DNA of 64,000 nt from contig NZ_CP063231.1 of the NCBI RefSeq assembly GCF_023612255.1, positions 161,001 through 225,000 on the forward strand, given 5' to 3'. Shown piece by piece: positions 16,769-26,100 of this stretch. Position 1 is the first letter of the stretch. Every line of letters starts with the position of its first letter. The stretch is from Luteibacter flocculans. GTDB lineage: Bacteria; Pseudomonadota; Gammaproteobacteria; Xanthomonadales; Rhodanobacteraceae. Below the pieces are notes generated by a model, which worked only from the letters and a program-made list of their open reading frames with translations, was not told the DNA's origin and did not search any database. The position numbers and the translations under genes are program-made.

Positions 16769-17560
16769 TCAATCGGCCAACGATCCGAGCGGCATCGTCA
16801 CGAGGGTGACGGGTAGTCGCTGCCCCGGGGTGAAGCCACCGAAGCGTTGGCATTCGCGCGTCAGGTGGGCCTGGTCGCTGTAGCCGCAGGCGGCGGCAAC
16901 GTCGGCCAGCATGGGGGCGGGTTTCGCGCTCATGAGTCGCATGGCCTTATGGAAACGCAGTATGCCGGCGAATGTCTTCGGCGGCAGGCCGATCGCTTGT
17001 CGCACGTGACGGCGCAAGGTGCGCTCAGGCGTGCCCGTTATCGATGCCAGTTCGCTGATCGCGACCGTGCCTGCACTGTGATGCAGTCGTTCGATAGCGA
17101 TGCGCGCTGCGTCCGGCAAGGCGGCCGCCATCGCGGCACGTCGCAGCGCAAGGGCACGAAATGCGTCGCGTATCTGCGGCAAGCCGCGCGCCTGCATGAG
17201 ATCACCCAAGTCATCGCCGAGCGCAGTGAGCACGTCATCGCCGCGCAGCGCGGCATCGGCCACACGCGAGGGTACGACGCCCAGGCAGGCACCGAATCCA
17301 GGCGAGTAGCGCGCGCCGATAAACCATTGATCCTTTTCCACGGGAAGGCGGCTCGGTCGACTCGATGCACCAATAATCGCGACCGAGACCACTCGCTCCT
17401 CGCCAGCCACCGTAACGTCGCAGCGCGCAACGAGGTCCAGGCGCCCGTCTGGCAACACCACGTAGGTTCCGGGCGAAAGGATCGATGTCTCCCACAACGC
17501 TTCGATGACCGCGTCTGGAGCATCGTCGCAGGCAGGTTGTTCAATGTAGCGATAGCGCAT
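16769..17560 (-). CDS. AraC family transcriptional regulator
   Basis: A 263-residue regulator with a C-terminal AraC-type double helix-turn-helix (about residues 165-260: ISELASITGTPERTLRRHVRQ as first helix-turn-helix, and MLADVAAACGYSDQAHLTRECQRFGGFTPGQ as the second with the conserved GYSDQAHLTREC core). The N-terminal part (residues 1-150) is a cupin-like sensor domain (VVLPDGRLDLVARCDV), as in many XRE/AraC sensors of small molecules. It is upstream of and on the same strand as the VOC gene, about 60 bases away, so it may regulate that gene; this is inference. Confidence 0.88.
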   Translation of the reverse strand: MRYRYIEQPACDDAPDAVIEALWETSILSPGTYVVLPDGRLDLVARCDVTVAGEERVVSVAIIGASSRPSRLPVEKDQWFIGARYSPGFGACLGVVPSRVADAALRGDDVLTALGDDLGDLMQARGLPQIRDAFRALALRRAAMAAALPDAARIAIERLHHSAGTVAISELASITGTPERTLRRHVRQAIGLPPKTFAGILRFHKAMRLMSAKPAPMLADVAAACGYSDQAHLTRECQRFGGFTPGQRLPVTLVTMPLGSLAD

Positions 17561-17694
17561 GCGCGACCTGGGTGGCTGAATGCACGAAGCTTAGCTTTGG
17601 ACGATTCATCTGTCCCGCAACAATCGTCGCCGATGGTTCCTTTGCTAACTGCCCAGGCCGCGCATGGCATGGTTCAAACCATCGCGTGGAAGAC

Positions 17695-18042
17695 TCAATG
17701 CTTCTGACGATGAATATCCGAGCTGTTCCGGTTGAGCGACTTGTTGAGATTGTGCTGCTCGCGCTTGGTCAGGTGACCATTGTGCGCTGCCTCGTCACGA
17801 CTCTCGCGCTGCGCGATATTGGCATCGCGGGTTTCGTCGCGCGCTGCCTGCCGGGCATTCATCGTGCCATTGGCTTCGCCGTTCGCGACCCGATCCTGCT
17901 GGTTATCCAATCGCTGATTGACCTCGTTCACTCGCGGGTGCCCCGGCACCGGCGTGGCGTCCTGCGCGAAAGCCGGGCTCGCAGAGACAAGGGCAGTGCC
18001 AAGAATCATGCCAAATACGGCGAATGCAGATCGGGTCGTCAT
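17695..18042 (-). CDS. Small secreted hypothetical protein
   Basis: A 115-residue protein with a clear Sec signal peptide (MTTRSAFAVFGMILGTALVSASPAFAQD). The mature part is hydrophilic, rich in Arg, Asn, Gln and Ala, and helical (VNEVNQRLDNQQDRVANG, MNARQAARDETRD, HLTKREQHNLNKSLNRNS), ending IHRQKH. I recognise this as a common periplasmic hypothetical pattern in beta- and gammaproteobacteria (repeated short helices with NRLxNQQxR and HLTxxEQxxLN segments), but no function is known to me. No catalytic motif is evident. The gene stands alone upstream of araC. Confidence 0.7.
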   Translation of the reverse strand: MTTRSAFAVFGMILGTALVSASPAFAQDATPVPGHPRVNEVNQRLDNQQDRVANGEANGTMNARQAARDETRDANIAQRESRDEAAHNGHLTKREQHNLNKSLNRNSSDIHRQKH

Positions 18043-18289
18043 CGGTCGGTGCCTCGTGTGGCGTGGATGGTAGGCGCGTAACGAGGTATATCCCTGCCGG
18101 TTGACGAGAGGACCAACTATCCAGCGGCGCGGTTAAGGTGCCGGTTATGACGCGCGGCAGCATCGTAGGCGCCCATGGTCGAGTGGGGTCGGCCCGAAAG
18201 CGGGGCAGCTTTTTGGACGATCGCGGCGTTGCAATCTATTGTCCGAAATCGAAGTGACGCGGATGCTCGACGTTAAGTACGACGGCCGG

Positions 18290-19369
18290 TCATTTGTCCC
18301 GTATCAACGGCAGTACGCGCTCGCGAAGCACCTTGTACTCGGCATCCACCACTGCCTGGTTCGGGTCGTGGCCGGACTGTTCCAGCAGCACCCAACCTTT
18401 CTGCGGTGCAGTGATCGACTCGTAATAACGGCGGGCCAGTTCCGGGGGCGCCAGCAAATCATGTGCGCCTTCGACGAAGAACACGGGGATGGCGAAGTCC
18501 GTGCCCAACTTGGGCAGGTTCACTTGTGACAGCATGCCGTCGCCATGCATGCCAACGAAGTTGAGGAACGAGTAGTCCTCGCCGGCTTCGTAGTCGGCTT
18601 CCGCTTTATTCGTCGTATAGGCGGGAGCGCGGCGCCAGCTATCGGGCGGCGGCACGGTGACCTTTGCATCGTACTTGCGAATGATCCGGCGGACCTTGCC
18701 GAAGCTGCGTGGGTCGGTCCACGGCGGTGACCCGACCTGTGTGAGTACCGAGAGGGAATCCTTGTCGTTTGCGGCGGTCGCCAGAGCAACGAGCTTCTTG
18801 TAGCTCTCCGCCTGGGCTTCCTCGGAATTGACGATCTGGGACGTGCCCACGTAAGCGTAGAAAAGCTCCGGGTGTGACTTCGCCATGTAGACGGCGAGAA
18901 TCGAACCCCACGAGCTACCCCACAGGATGACCTTCCGCTTTCCATAGCGCTTGGCGAGGTAAGCGGCCAGTTCGTTGCCGTCCTGGGTCATCCGCTCGAT
19001 GGTCAGCTTCTCGTCGGGAGCCGGTGGGCTGCGCCCGTAGGTCATGCCGGCGCCGCGTTGATCCCACTGGACAACGATGAAGTCGCGGTATCCATCACCG
19101 TAGATGCTGTCGGAAAGGCCACTGAGCGGATTACCGGGGCCGCCACTGATGAAGAGTAGAACGGGATTGGCGCAGCTATCTCCCTTGGCTGTCACCCATT
19201 GCTCGATGCCTCCGATGACGACGTAGCCCGACTCGTCCACCTTCGAGGGTTTGCCCTTGCACGATGGCGAGAGGCTAACGGCGCTCCCCTTGGGCGCTTC
19301 GGCACAGACCGCAAGAGAAGGCCCCACCGCCATCGCCAGCCCGAAGACCAGCGCGATCCACTTCGTCAT
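18290..19369 (-). CDS. Secreted alpha/beta-hydrolase (prolyl-iminopeptidase-like)
   Basis: A 359-residue exported hydrolase with a signal peptide (MTKWIALVFGLAMAVGPSLAVCAEA). The S33/alpha-beta hydrolase motifs are present: oxyanion loop FISGGPGNPLSG (HGGPG-like), DQRGAGMTYGRS, nucleophile elbow WGSSWGSILA (Ser about residue 150), acid in VEGAHDLLAPPEL and His in QSGHDPNQ. The pattern GGPG ... WDQRGAG ... GSSWGS is that of prolyl iminopeptidases, so it probably cleaves N-terminal proline or is a related esterase, in the periplasm. It is alone on the minus strand, with a gap of about 250 bases downstream before the next gene. Confidence 0.88.
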   Translation of the reverse strand: MTKWIALVFGLAMAVGPSLAVCAEAPKGSAVSLSPSCKGKPSKVDESGYVVIGGIEQWVTAKGDSCANPVLLFISGGPGNPLSGLSDSIYGDGYRDFIVVQWDQRGAGMTYGRSPPAPDEKLTIERMTQDGNELAAYLAKRYGKRKVILWGSSWGSILAVYMAKSHPELFYAYVGTSQIVNSEEAQAESYKKLVALATAANDKDSLSVLTQVGSPPWTDPRSFGKVRRIIRKYDAKVTVPPPDSWRRAPAYTTNKAEADYEAGEDYSFLNFVGMHGDGMLSQVNLPKLGTDFAIPVFFVEGAHDLLAPPELARRYYESITAPQKGWVLLEQSGHDPNQAVVDAEYKVLRERVLPLIRDK

Positions 19370-19492
19370 CCGATGTCCCCTGTGTCGCGGCCGACCGCGC
19401 GTTCCGTCGGACAGTGCCTGATTGCCGCGGCGCTGTCATGCGCCTTGTGGCGATCGCATCCCGCTTCTACCTCCCGTGCATCGGCCGGGGGA

Positions 19493-19763
19493 CTACCGAG
19501 GGAAAAGATGCAGGGCGGCATATTGAAGAAGCATGATGGTCTTGCCGTCGCGGATCGTTCCCGAAGCGATCATGCCAAGCGCCTCGTCGATATCGACTTC
19601 CATCACGGCGATGTCCTCACCCTCGTCTGCGTTGCCGCCGCCAGCGGTGGTGCGGTCGCCGGGTTCGTATTCGCACACGAAGAAGTGCAGGCGTTCGGTG
19701 ACCGACCCCCGGGCTCATGAAGGCATCGCCGAGGTGGATGAAACGGACGATGTGTTGGCGCCG
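19493..19763 (-). pseudogene. Remnant of a NudK-type Nudix (GDP-mannose) hydrolase with a frameshift
   Basis: The minus strand encodes a C-terminal fragment that closely follows E. coli NudK: SVTERLHFFVCEYEPGD, TAGGGNADEGEDIAVMEV, EALGMIASGTIRDGKTIMLLQY. Just upstream, the adjoining frame reads HLGDAFMSPG, which is exactly the expected preceding piece (AYMSPG). The two frames are separated by one extra base in a five-G run at about 19706-19710. Upstream of about 19763 homology ends and a stop follows, so the 5' half with the Nudix box (GX5EX7REUXEEXGU) is missing. It is a decayed gene, not a real short protein; a homopolymer sequencing error would explain only the frameshift, not the lost N-terminus. 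Confidence 0.7.
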
Positions 19764-19874
19764 TACTATGCGGCCGGGCTTTCGATCGTTACTTTGTCAG
19801 GAGTGCGTTCGGCTTAGAGCGCAAATAATGACGGAGACGGCGCTGTAGTCGTCGGTCCACCGTCACCGCGAATG

Positions 19875-21617
19875 CTACTGAGCCGCGCGCCTCTTGAGCC
19901 GCTGTGCATAAAGCACCTCATCTGCGCGAGCAACGACAACGGCCACGGGCTCTCTGGGCTCAGCCTTTGCCCACCCGGTACTCACGCCAATGCCTCGCTG
20001 CGCCGCTTTGGTCTGAATGTCGGCGCTCAATGCCGGCAGGCGAAGCGGGTCACTGACCACCAGCAGAAACTCGTCGCCGCCTAAACGCACCACCGCGTCC
20101 TCGTTACGGCAACAGTCGCTGAGAAGCGTCGCTGTGGCGATGAGGATTTCGTCGCCACGTGCATGCCCGAAGGAGTCGTTGATGGCCTTGAAGTGGTCCA
20201 GATCCAAAACCACGCATCCCCATCGGCGACCGTTCGCGACCCACTGCTCCAACTGTTCCAGATAGCGGCGATTGAACGCCTTGGTAAGCGGATCGCGGGT
20301 AGACCACTCGACCAACAGGCGTTGATAGCGATGTTCTTCGGTGATGTCCTGGGCACTGCCGAGGACATAGGGGCCCTCGGTGCTGTCCTCTCTCAGGTTT
20401 TGGTATCGCCAATAGCGTTGGCCGCCATCTGCCGCTTCCAACTCCATCACACCCGCGTCCATACCTTGTGTGGCGATTCGTTGCAGATAGTCGGCGAACC
20501 CAGCCCGCCGCCGCGCAGGCATAAACTCCGTCAGCGAGCGGCCCAGCATCTGGTGGACGGCATAACCGAGCGAGTTCGCAGCGGCCGGGTTGACGGACAG
20601 GAGGACGCCCTCCAGGTCATGCGTGCAGATCAGGCTCAAGGAATACTCGAAAAGTTGCCGAAAACGTCGCTCGCTGGCCTGCAGCGCTTCGAGCGCGCGC
20701 CGCCGATCGGTGACGTCCTGTATGGCACCGGCCAGGCGCACCGGCCGTCCGTCTTTCGTTTCCCGCGCACCGACGGTACGCACCCAGATGCGCCGACCTC
20801 GTGCGGTCACGAGCGGGAGCTCCAGATCCCACGGTTCGCCTTCGGCCAGACATCGTTCGACGGCCTTCTGAATGACAAGACGTGCCCCCGGCGGGTAGAA
20901 CGACAAAGCCTCGTCAAGCGGCGGAACGTAGTCGGCGGGTACCTCATGGATCGCACACGTCTGCTCCGACCAGCGCAACGCATGCGTGACCAGGTCGAGT
21001 TCCCACCCGCCGACACGCGACAGCTTCCCGGTGCGCTGCAGGAACTGCTGGCGCTCGCGCAATTCGGTTTCGAGCGCCTGCGAGGTCGTCGCCAGTCGAC
21101 GAGCCTCCGCGGCTTCGTGCTCCGCCCGGTCACGCTGCTCCATCAATTCCAGGCGGCTCTCCAGGGCCAACGACGCAGCCTGGGCCAAGCGAGCCAGCGC
21201 CTCCCGTTGCCCATCCGTCAGCGTGCCTGGTACTGGGCCAAGCACGCACAGTGATCCGACGGTCGCGCCGTTACTGGTTCGGATGGGGAAGCCCGCGTAC
21301 GCGCGGATGCCCGGTTCGCCCGTCACCATCGGGTTGTTGGCGAAACGTGGGTCCGTCCGGGCGTCATGTACCTCCACGGGCCGGCTATCGGTCACCACGT
21401 GGTGGCAGAACGCCACGTCGCGCGGGGTCGAGGACACGCCCGGCAAACCGTGGTTGGCCTTGAACCACTGCCGATGCTGGTCCATCAGGCTCAGTAGGGA
21501 CATCGGCATGCCGGTGATCGCTGCAGCCGCCTGGACCAGGGCGTCGAAGAGCGCTTCCGGCGCCGTGTCCAGCACGCGCAGTTCGTGGAGTCGCCGCAGT
21601 CGTTCGTTCTCGTTCAA
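19875..21617 (-). CDS. GAF-PAS-PAS-GGDEF diguanylate cyclase
   Basis: A 580-residue signalling protein predicted to make cyclic di-GMP from GTP. N-terminal GAF domain (about residues 20-155; DVAFCHHVV, GEPGIRAYAGFPIRT and VGSLCVLG) is of the type used for small-ligand or redox sensing. Two PAS domains follow (about 200-320 and 325-440), each ending in a DVT or DIT signature (GAIQDVTDR, SAQDITEE), then GGDEF (about 445-575). The active-site motif RLGGDEF is intact, with the inhibitory RxxD site (RNED) five residues upstream, so product inhibition is likely. No membrane segment is seen, so it is cytoplasmic. It is alone and divergent from a hydrolase gene. The last two residues end in a basic tail. 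Confidence 0.92.
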   Translation of the reverse strand: MNENERLRRLHELRVLDTAPEALFDALVQAAAAITGMPMSLLSLMDQHRQWFKANHGLPGVSSTPRDVAFCHHVVTDSRPVEVHDARTDPRFANNPMVTGEPGIRAYAGFPIRTSNGATVGSLCVLGPVPGTLTDGQREALARLAQAASLALESRLELMEQRDRAEHEAAEARRLATTSQALETELRERQQFLQRTGKLSRVGGWELDLVTHALRWSEQTCAIHEVPADYVPPLDEALSFYPPGARLVIQKAVERCLAEGEPWDLELPLVTARGRRIWVRTVGARETKDGRPVRLAGAIQDVTDRRRALEALQASERRFRQLFEYSLSLICTHDLEGVLLSVNPAAANSLGYAVHQMLGRSLTEFMPARRRAGFADYLQRIATQGMDAGVMELEAADGGQRYWRYQNLREDSTEGPYVLGSAQDITEEHRYQRLLVEWSTRDPLTKAFNRRYLEQLEQWVANGRRWGCVVLDLDHFKAINDSFGHARGDEILIATATLLSDCCRNEDAVVRLGGDEFLLVVSDPLRLPALSADIQTKAAQRGIGVSTGWAKAEPREPVAVVVARADEVLYAQRLKRRAAQ

Positions 21618-21799
21618 AGGCTACGCGCGCTCAGACGATAGGAGTGATGAACGTCGCAGCAGACAGCCCGTCGGTCAAGCGCCGAGTTAAGCATACGTGC
21701 GCGCACCAAATGACACCTCAGTTCGCAGTTCCTTCCGACAAGGCCTTTCGCCTGCTTCACGGTGTTGCGGGTGGTACCGGGTTCTATAAGCTTGGCGGT

Positions 21800-22870
21800 A
21801 TGAATACCGAATCCACAGACGATTTGCACGGCACGCTTCAGCTTGAGCCCAGGCAGATACCGCTTCCAGCCTCGATCAGTCCAGCCGCCAGGGCTTGGAT
21901 GGGCAAACAGATCACCAGTGAAGGTGTCGCTCGTCATGCATTGATGAGCTTGCCCGAAGTGACGGACCACTCAGGATGGAAGCGTCTGCAAGCCATGTCG
22001 GCTGCGCTATATGCAGAAATGCTCGCGGGCAAGCACGGCGCAGCAGGTGCCCCGTTGCAAACCATCCGCGAGGGGGCGACGACGATGCACGTTGCCCTGC
22101 CTTCCCATCCGAAGAGCGACGCCGTGTATCTCGATGTGCATGGCGGCGCTTTGGTGTTCGGGGAAGGCGAGCCCTGCCGCGTAGGTGCTCAGCAGCAAGC
22201 GGAGCTGCATCGCCTGGTTTGCTATGCGGTCGATTATCGCGTGCCTCCGGACCACCCCTATCCGGCTGCTCTCGAAGACTGTCTCACAGCGTATCGATTT
22301 CTCCTGGCGCGGTACCCCGCGGAGGCCATCGTCGTAGGTGGCCGATCTGCTGGCGGCAACCTTGCAGTAGCCATGTTGCATAGAGCACGCGATGAAGGCT
22401 TGCCGATGCCATCCGGACTGGTGTTGCTGTCGCCGGAAGTCGACTTGACCGAATCGGGCGACAGTTTCCAAACGAACCGCGACCTGGACGTCGTACTGCC
22501 CCGTTCACTGATGAAGCAGAATCTCCTCTACGCGGCCGGTCACGATCTGGCGCACCCTTCTCTGTCGCCTCTATTCGGCACGTTCGAAGACTTTCCTCCG
22601 ACGTTCATTCAGTCGGGGACAAGAGACTTGCTGCTGTCCAACGCAGTGCGGCTCCATCGCGCACTACGGCAAGCCAAGGTCGCTGCGGAGCTGCACATAT
22701 TCGAGGGTATGCCGCATGGAGGGTTCGGGGGCGGCACGCCTGAAGACGACGACTTGGCGGGAGAACTCACAAGCTTTGTTGATGGCTGCCTTGCGCTCAA
22801 GAAAACAGAAGAAGATGAGCGGGAACCTAGCTTGAAGGTGTGGCGCGAAATCTGCCGTCCCGTCATTTAA
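21800..22870 (+). CDS. Alpha/beta-hydrolase (HSL family esterase)
   Basis: A 356-residue esterase/lipase of the hormone-sensitive-lipase type. Motifs: oxyanion DVHGGALVFGEGE (HGG), nucleophile VVGGRSAGGNLAVAML (GxSxGG), and a C-terminal His in EGMPHGGFGG; the acid is likely in SGTRDLLLSN. There is no signal peptide, so it is cytoplasmic. It probably hydrolyses short-chain esters; a real substrate cannot be inferred. Start is the ATG of MNTESTDD at 21800; the open frame runs to 21644 but upstream sequence looks non-coding. The nearest gene upstream is the divergent cyclase and it is followed by the lower-GC NTPase island. Confidence 0.8.
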   Translation: MNTESTDDLHGTLQLEPRQIPLPASISPAARAWMGKQITSEGVARHALMSLPEVTDHSGWKRLQAMSAALYAEMLAGKHGAAGAPLQTIREGATTMHVALPSHPKSDAVYLDVHGGALVFGEGEPCRVGAQQQAELHRLVCYAVDYRVPPDHPYPAALEDCLTAYRFLLARYPAEAIVVGGRSAGGNLAVAMLHRARDEGLPMPSGLVLLSPEVDLTESGDSFQTNRDLDVVLPRSLMKQNLLYAAGHDLAHPSLSPLFGTFEDFPPTFIQSGTRDLLLSNAVRLHRALRQAKVAAELHIFEGMPHGGFGGGTPEDDDLAGELTSFVDGCLALKKTEEDEREPSLKVWREICRPVI

Positions 22871-23141
22871 AGTGTGGGAACCAGAGTCGCAAATTCTGTA
22901 AGAATAGGCCGCTCGAACCCTGAGGCGTACGGTGCGGTAGTCAGCTCGTTCTGCTAGCTATCCGCACGTTGCTCGGCTACCGGGGTGCGCTATGCGGCGC
23001 AATGGTCAAGGTAGTCCCCGGCCGGAGCGATGTTCTGCTCGTAGGCACAGGTTAGACTCACATTGCCGCCGGCACGAGGCGGTTCAAAGGGGATCACATT
23101 GGACGTTACATTTCGTCTGGGAGAGGCATGTCAGCTTTGCA
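22871..23141. other. Non-coding stretch before the NTPase island
   Basis: About 270 bases with no credible gene. An open frame of 99 residues (22992-23291) overlaps the NTPase start in another frame and has no homology-like features. There is no terminator with a T-run after the esterase gene. A 10-bp inverted repeat adjoining the NTPase start is annotated separately. Confidence 0.6.
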
Positions 23142-23172
23142 TCGGCTTGCAGCGTAGAGAGATGCAAGCCGA
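23142..23172. promoter_or_regulatory. 10-bp inverted repeat at the NTPase ribosome binding site
   Basis: TCGGCTTGCA (23142-23151) and its perfect complement TGCAAGCCGA (23163-23172) flank an 11-base loop. The 3' arm runs into GAGG, the likely ribosome binding site of the NTPase gene whose ATG is at 23182. It could be an operator for an autoregulator or an RNA hairpin limiting translation. The repeat is seen directly; its role is inference. Confidence 0.5.
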
Positions 23173-23181
23173 GGTGCACGT

Positions 23182-26100
23182 ATGAGTGCGGTGCGCTTTC
23201 CGTTGACGACTCGATTGAGAGCGGCGTGGAAGCTTTTGCTGGCCGCCGTGGAGTGGCTCACTGCCACAGTGGACTACAGCGACGCTCTTGAGCCACTAAC
23301 GCCCATCCTTCTCGATCCGGCCGCGTCCGAAGGCTACGAGCGTGAGCTGGCCGTGGCGCTTACCAACCCACTAGTGCGCAACGTCGCCATTACCGGCGGC
23401 TATGGGGCAGGCAAGAGCAGCCTGATCCGAACGTTCAAAGAACATCATCCCGGACTAACATACGCTTCCGTGTCGCTGGCGACCTTCCGGAAAGACCGCG
23501 TCGTCGCGTCCACCGCGGACGAGTCTGATCACGCGAGCGCCGAAGAGCCGAAGGTCAACGTCGCTGAACTCATTGAGCGCATCGAAGAGACGATCGTTCA
23601 GCAGCTGCTATACGCGGTTCCGGCAAAGAAGCTGCCGCGCAGTCGTTTGAAGCGCATCGTGCAGGCCTCTCGCGGGCGGGCGGCGTTTGCGACGCTATTG
23701 ATCCTTTTGGGCGCAGTGGCGGCTTCGCGCCTATATCTGCCCTTTGCCCACCCTTCAAAGGATGTGCAGCCCGATTGGCTGATGAGTGCACTGGCATGGG
23801 TGCCTGCCACGTCCGCGCTCTTAGTTGCCCTAGCGGTGGCTACGGCTTTAATTTACGCGATCGCCAGATCACTTTCGCTCCTCAATATTGACGGTTGGTC
23901 AATTAAGGGCGGTAAAGTGGAAACGGTGCATCACGGCTCGGTGCTTCACAAGAACGTAGATGAGATCCTCTATTGCTTTCAGAACAGTTCAATCGACGTA
24001 GTCATCGTCGAAGACCTCGATCGGTTCGGCGTACAGGACGTGTTCTTCCGGCTTAGAGAAATCAACGCGATCATCAACGAGGCGCCACAAATCACGCGTC
24101 CGGTGCGATTCGTCTATGCCCTTAACGACGAACTGTTTGCCGGAAGTGAGAAGACAAAATTCTTCGACGTGGTGGTGCCCGTCGTGCCGGTTATCAACAA
24201 AGAAAACTCGCACGCGAAGATGATCGAATTGCTTCGAAAGCGCAAGTTCGGTGGCGAGACCTATGCCAGCAAGTTGAATGCGGAGCTAGTCGAAACAGTG
24301 TGCTATCGCATCGATGACATGCGCCTTGTAAAAAACATTGTCAACGAATTTCACATATTCGCACGCATCATGCTCAAGACGATCCGGCTTGATTGGGACA
24401 AGTTGTTTGCGATGATCGTGATCAAGAATGTTCATTCTGATCAGTACTGGGGTCTGAGTAAGCGTCAAGGGTTCGTCTACGAGCTGGTCGCCGGCTATGC
24501 GGAATGGCGAAGCAAGCAGGTGGCTGTTGTACGAGCTGAGATGGCCGTCCTCGAGAATAGGCTTACGAAGAAGAATGAGGATGTGGCGCGGAGCATTCTA
24601 GAACTACGGATAATTGCCTGGTATCACCTTCAGAGCCGAGCCAATACCACCACGGCGGCGACACTCATTCAGAAAGAAGGCTCGAACTTCAGCCTGCCCG
24701 ACTTTCTTACGGATGCCGTCTTCGACAGCTTTGCAGAGTCCACTGCAGCCCAATACCTTCTGCACCAGAACGGAGCAAGAATTAGCCAGGCGTTACGCTT
24801 GTCCGACACCCTCCAGGAGATGGATTATTCGGCGCGACTCGCCGCCATCAGCATCGATGATGAAGCCACCCGGGCGGACCTGACATCGAAGGCGCGATAC
24901 TGCGACGACCTGCAACGTATGCCACTCGCGCAGGGCATGCGATCGGGCTATCAAGAGAGCTACGCTGAGAGACTCGCAAGCTACGAAACGATCAAGTATC
25001 TCTTAGTCGCCGGCCATTTGGATCAGGATTATCCCGACTATATTGGGCACTTCTACGGTCATACTATCGGTCGCGAAGATATGAATCTCCTTTTGGCGCT
25101 CCGTCAAGGGGATGAGTGCGACGTTGACACGCCCATTGAAGAGCCTGCAAGGCTACTGAAAAAGCTTCGCTTGGAAAATATCGACCAGGGTCGCGGCATC
25201 ATGACGGACCTTATTGGCTATCTGTGTCAGTCGTACGTATCGGACGTTCAAGGCGCTTACTCTCCGTACCTTCAGAGGGTATTGCATGACGGTGGTGAGT
25301 ACATTGATCGCTTCGCGCAAGTTGTGAATCGGCTAATTGCACGCGGTGATGGACATAGCCTCGCCCGGGCGATGTTTGACCTTAAATCGACGTTGTTTGC
25401 CGCTGTACTGAACGGGGCCTCATTTCCCGATCAAGCAGCAGAGCAAGCATTCATTACCACGACCCTGGACACCCTCAGCCTTAATGAGGTAAGGCGCCTA
25501 GGGGAGGACGGTGGGTCGATAAGAAATGCTGTCGAAGCGCTCACCGACGTTTCTCTGTTGGTCCCCAAGCTCACTCGGCCGGCCGGGGGTTGGCTATGGA
25601 TCAAGGCGGCTACAATCCGATTCTATAACCTAGGTCCGGCAACTAATAAGGACGTCTTGGCTTCGCTGATTGCATCGAATTCCCTGTCTCCGTCGTTGAA
25701 AATGCTGCGCCTGATCGCGTCGAAGGCGGAGGTGTCATTCGACGACGCTTACTCCATCGCGTTGCGCGACGTGCTTGTCACTGGCATTGACGGTGTTGAT
25801 AACTTTGTGAAAAGACACGCGGAAGACATCGTACGTACGCTGCTCAGTCAGCCAGGCGATCTCGTGGAGGATTCCGCATCGGCCCTACTTGCCTTACACA
25901 TGATTGAAAGCAACGTCGATCTTTCTGTCGCCTACTTTGATCGAACAAAATGCACGTTTGCCTCGCTGGAGCAGCTGCCAGTGAGGCTCTGGCTCGCGGC
26001 TATACAATCCGACCGGATTACTGACCGACCTGACGCGCTACGTCGTCTTGAGGCTGTTATGGAAGCTTCGGAGTCATCAGATCAAGTCGACATAGATCAA

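Noticed and set aside
22992..23291. 99-residue frame before the NTPase gene
   Set aside because: It overlaps the true NTPase start in another frame and has the composition of random high-Arg/Ser frames.
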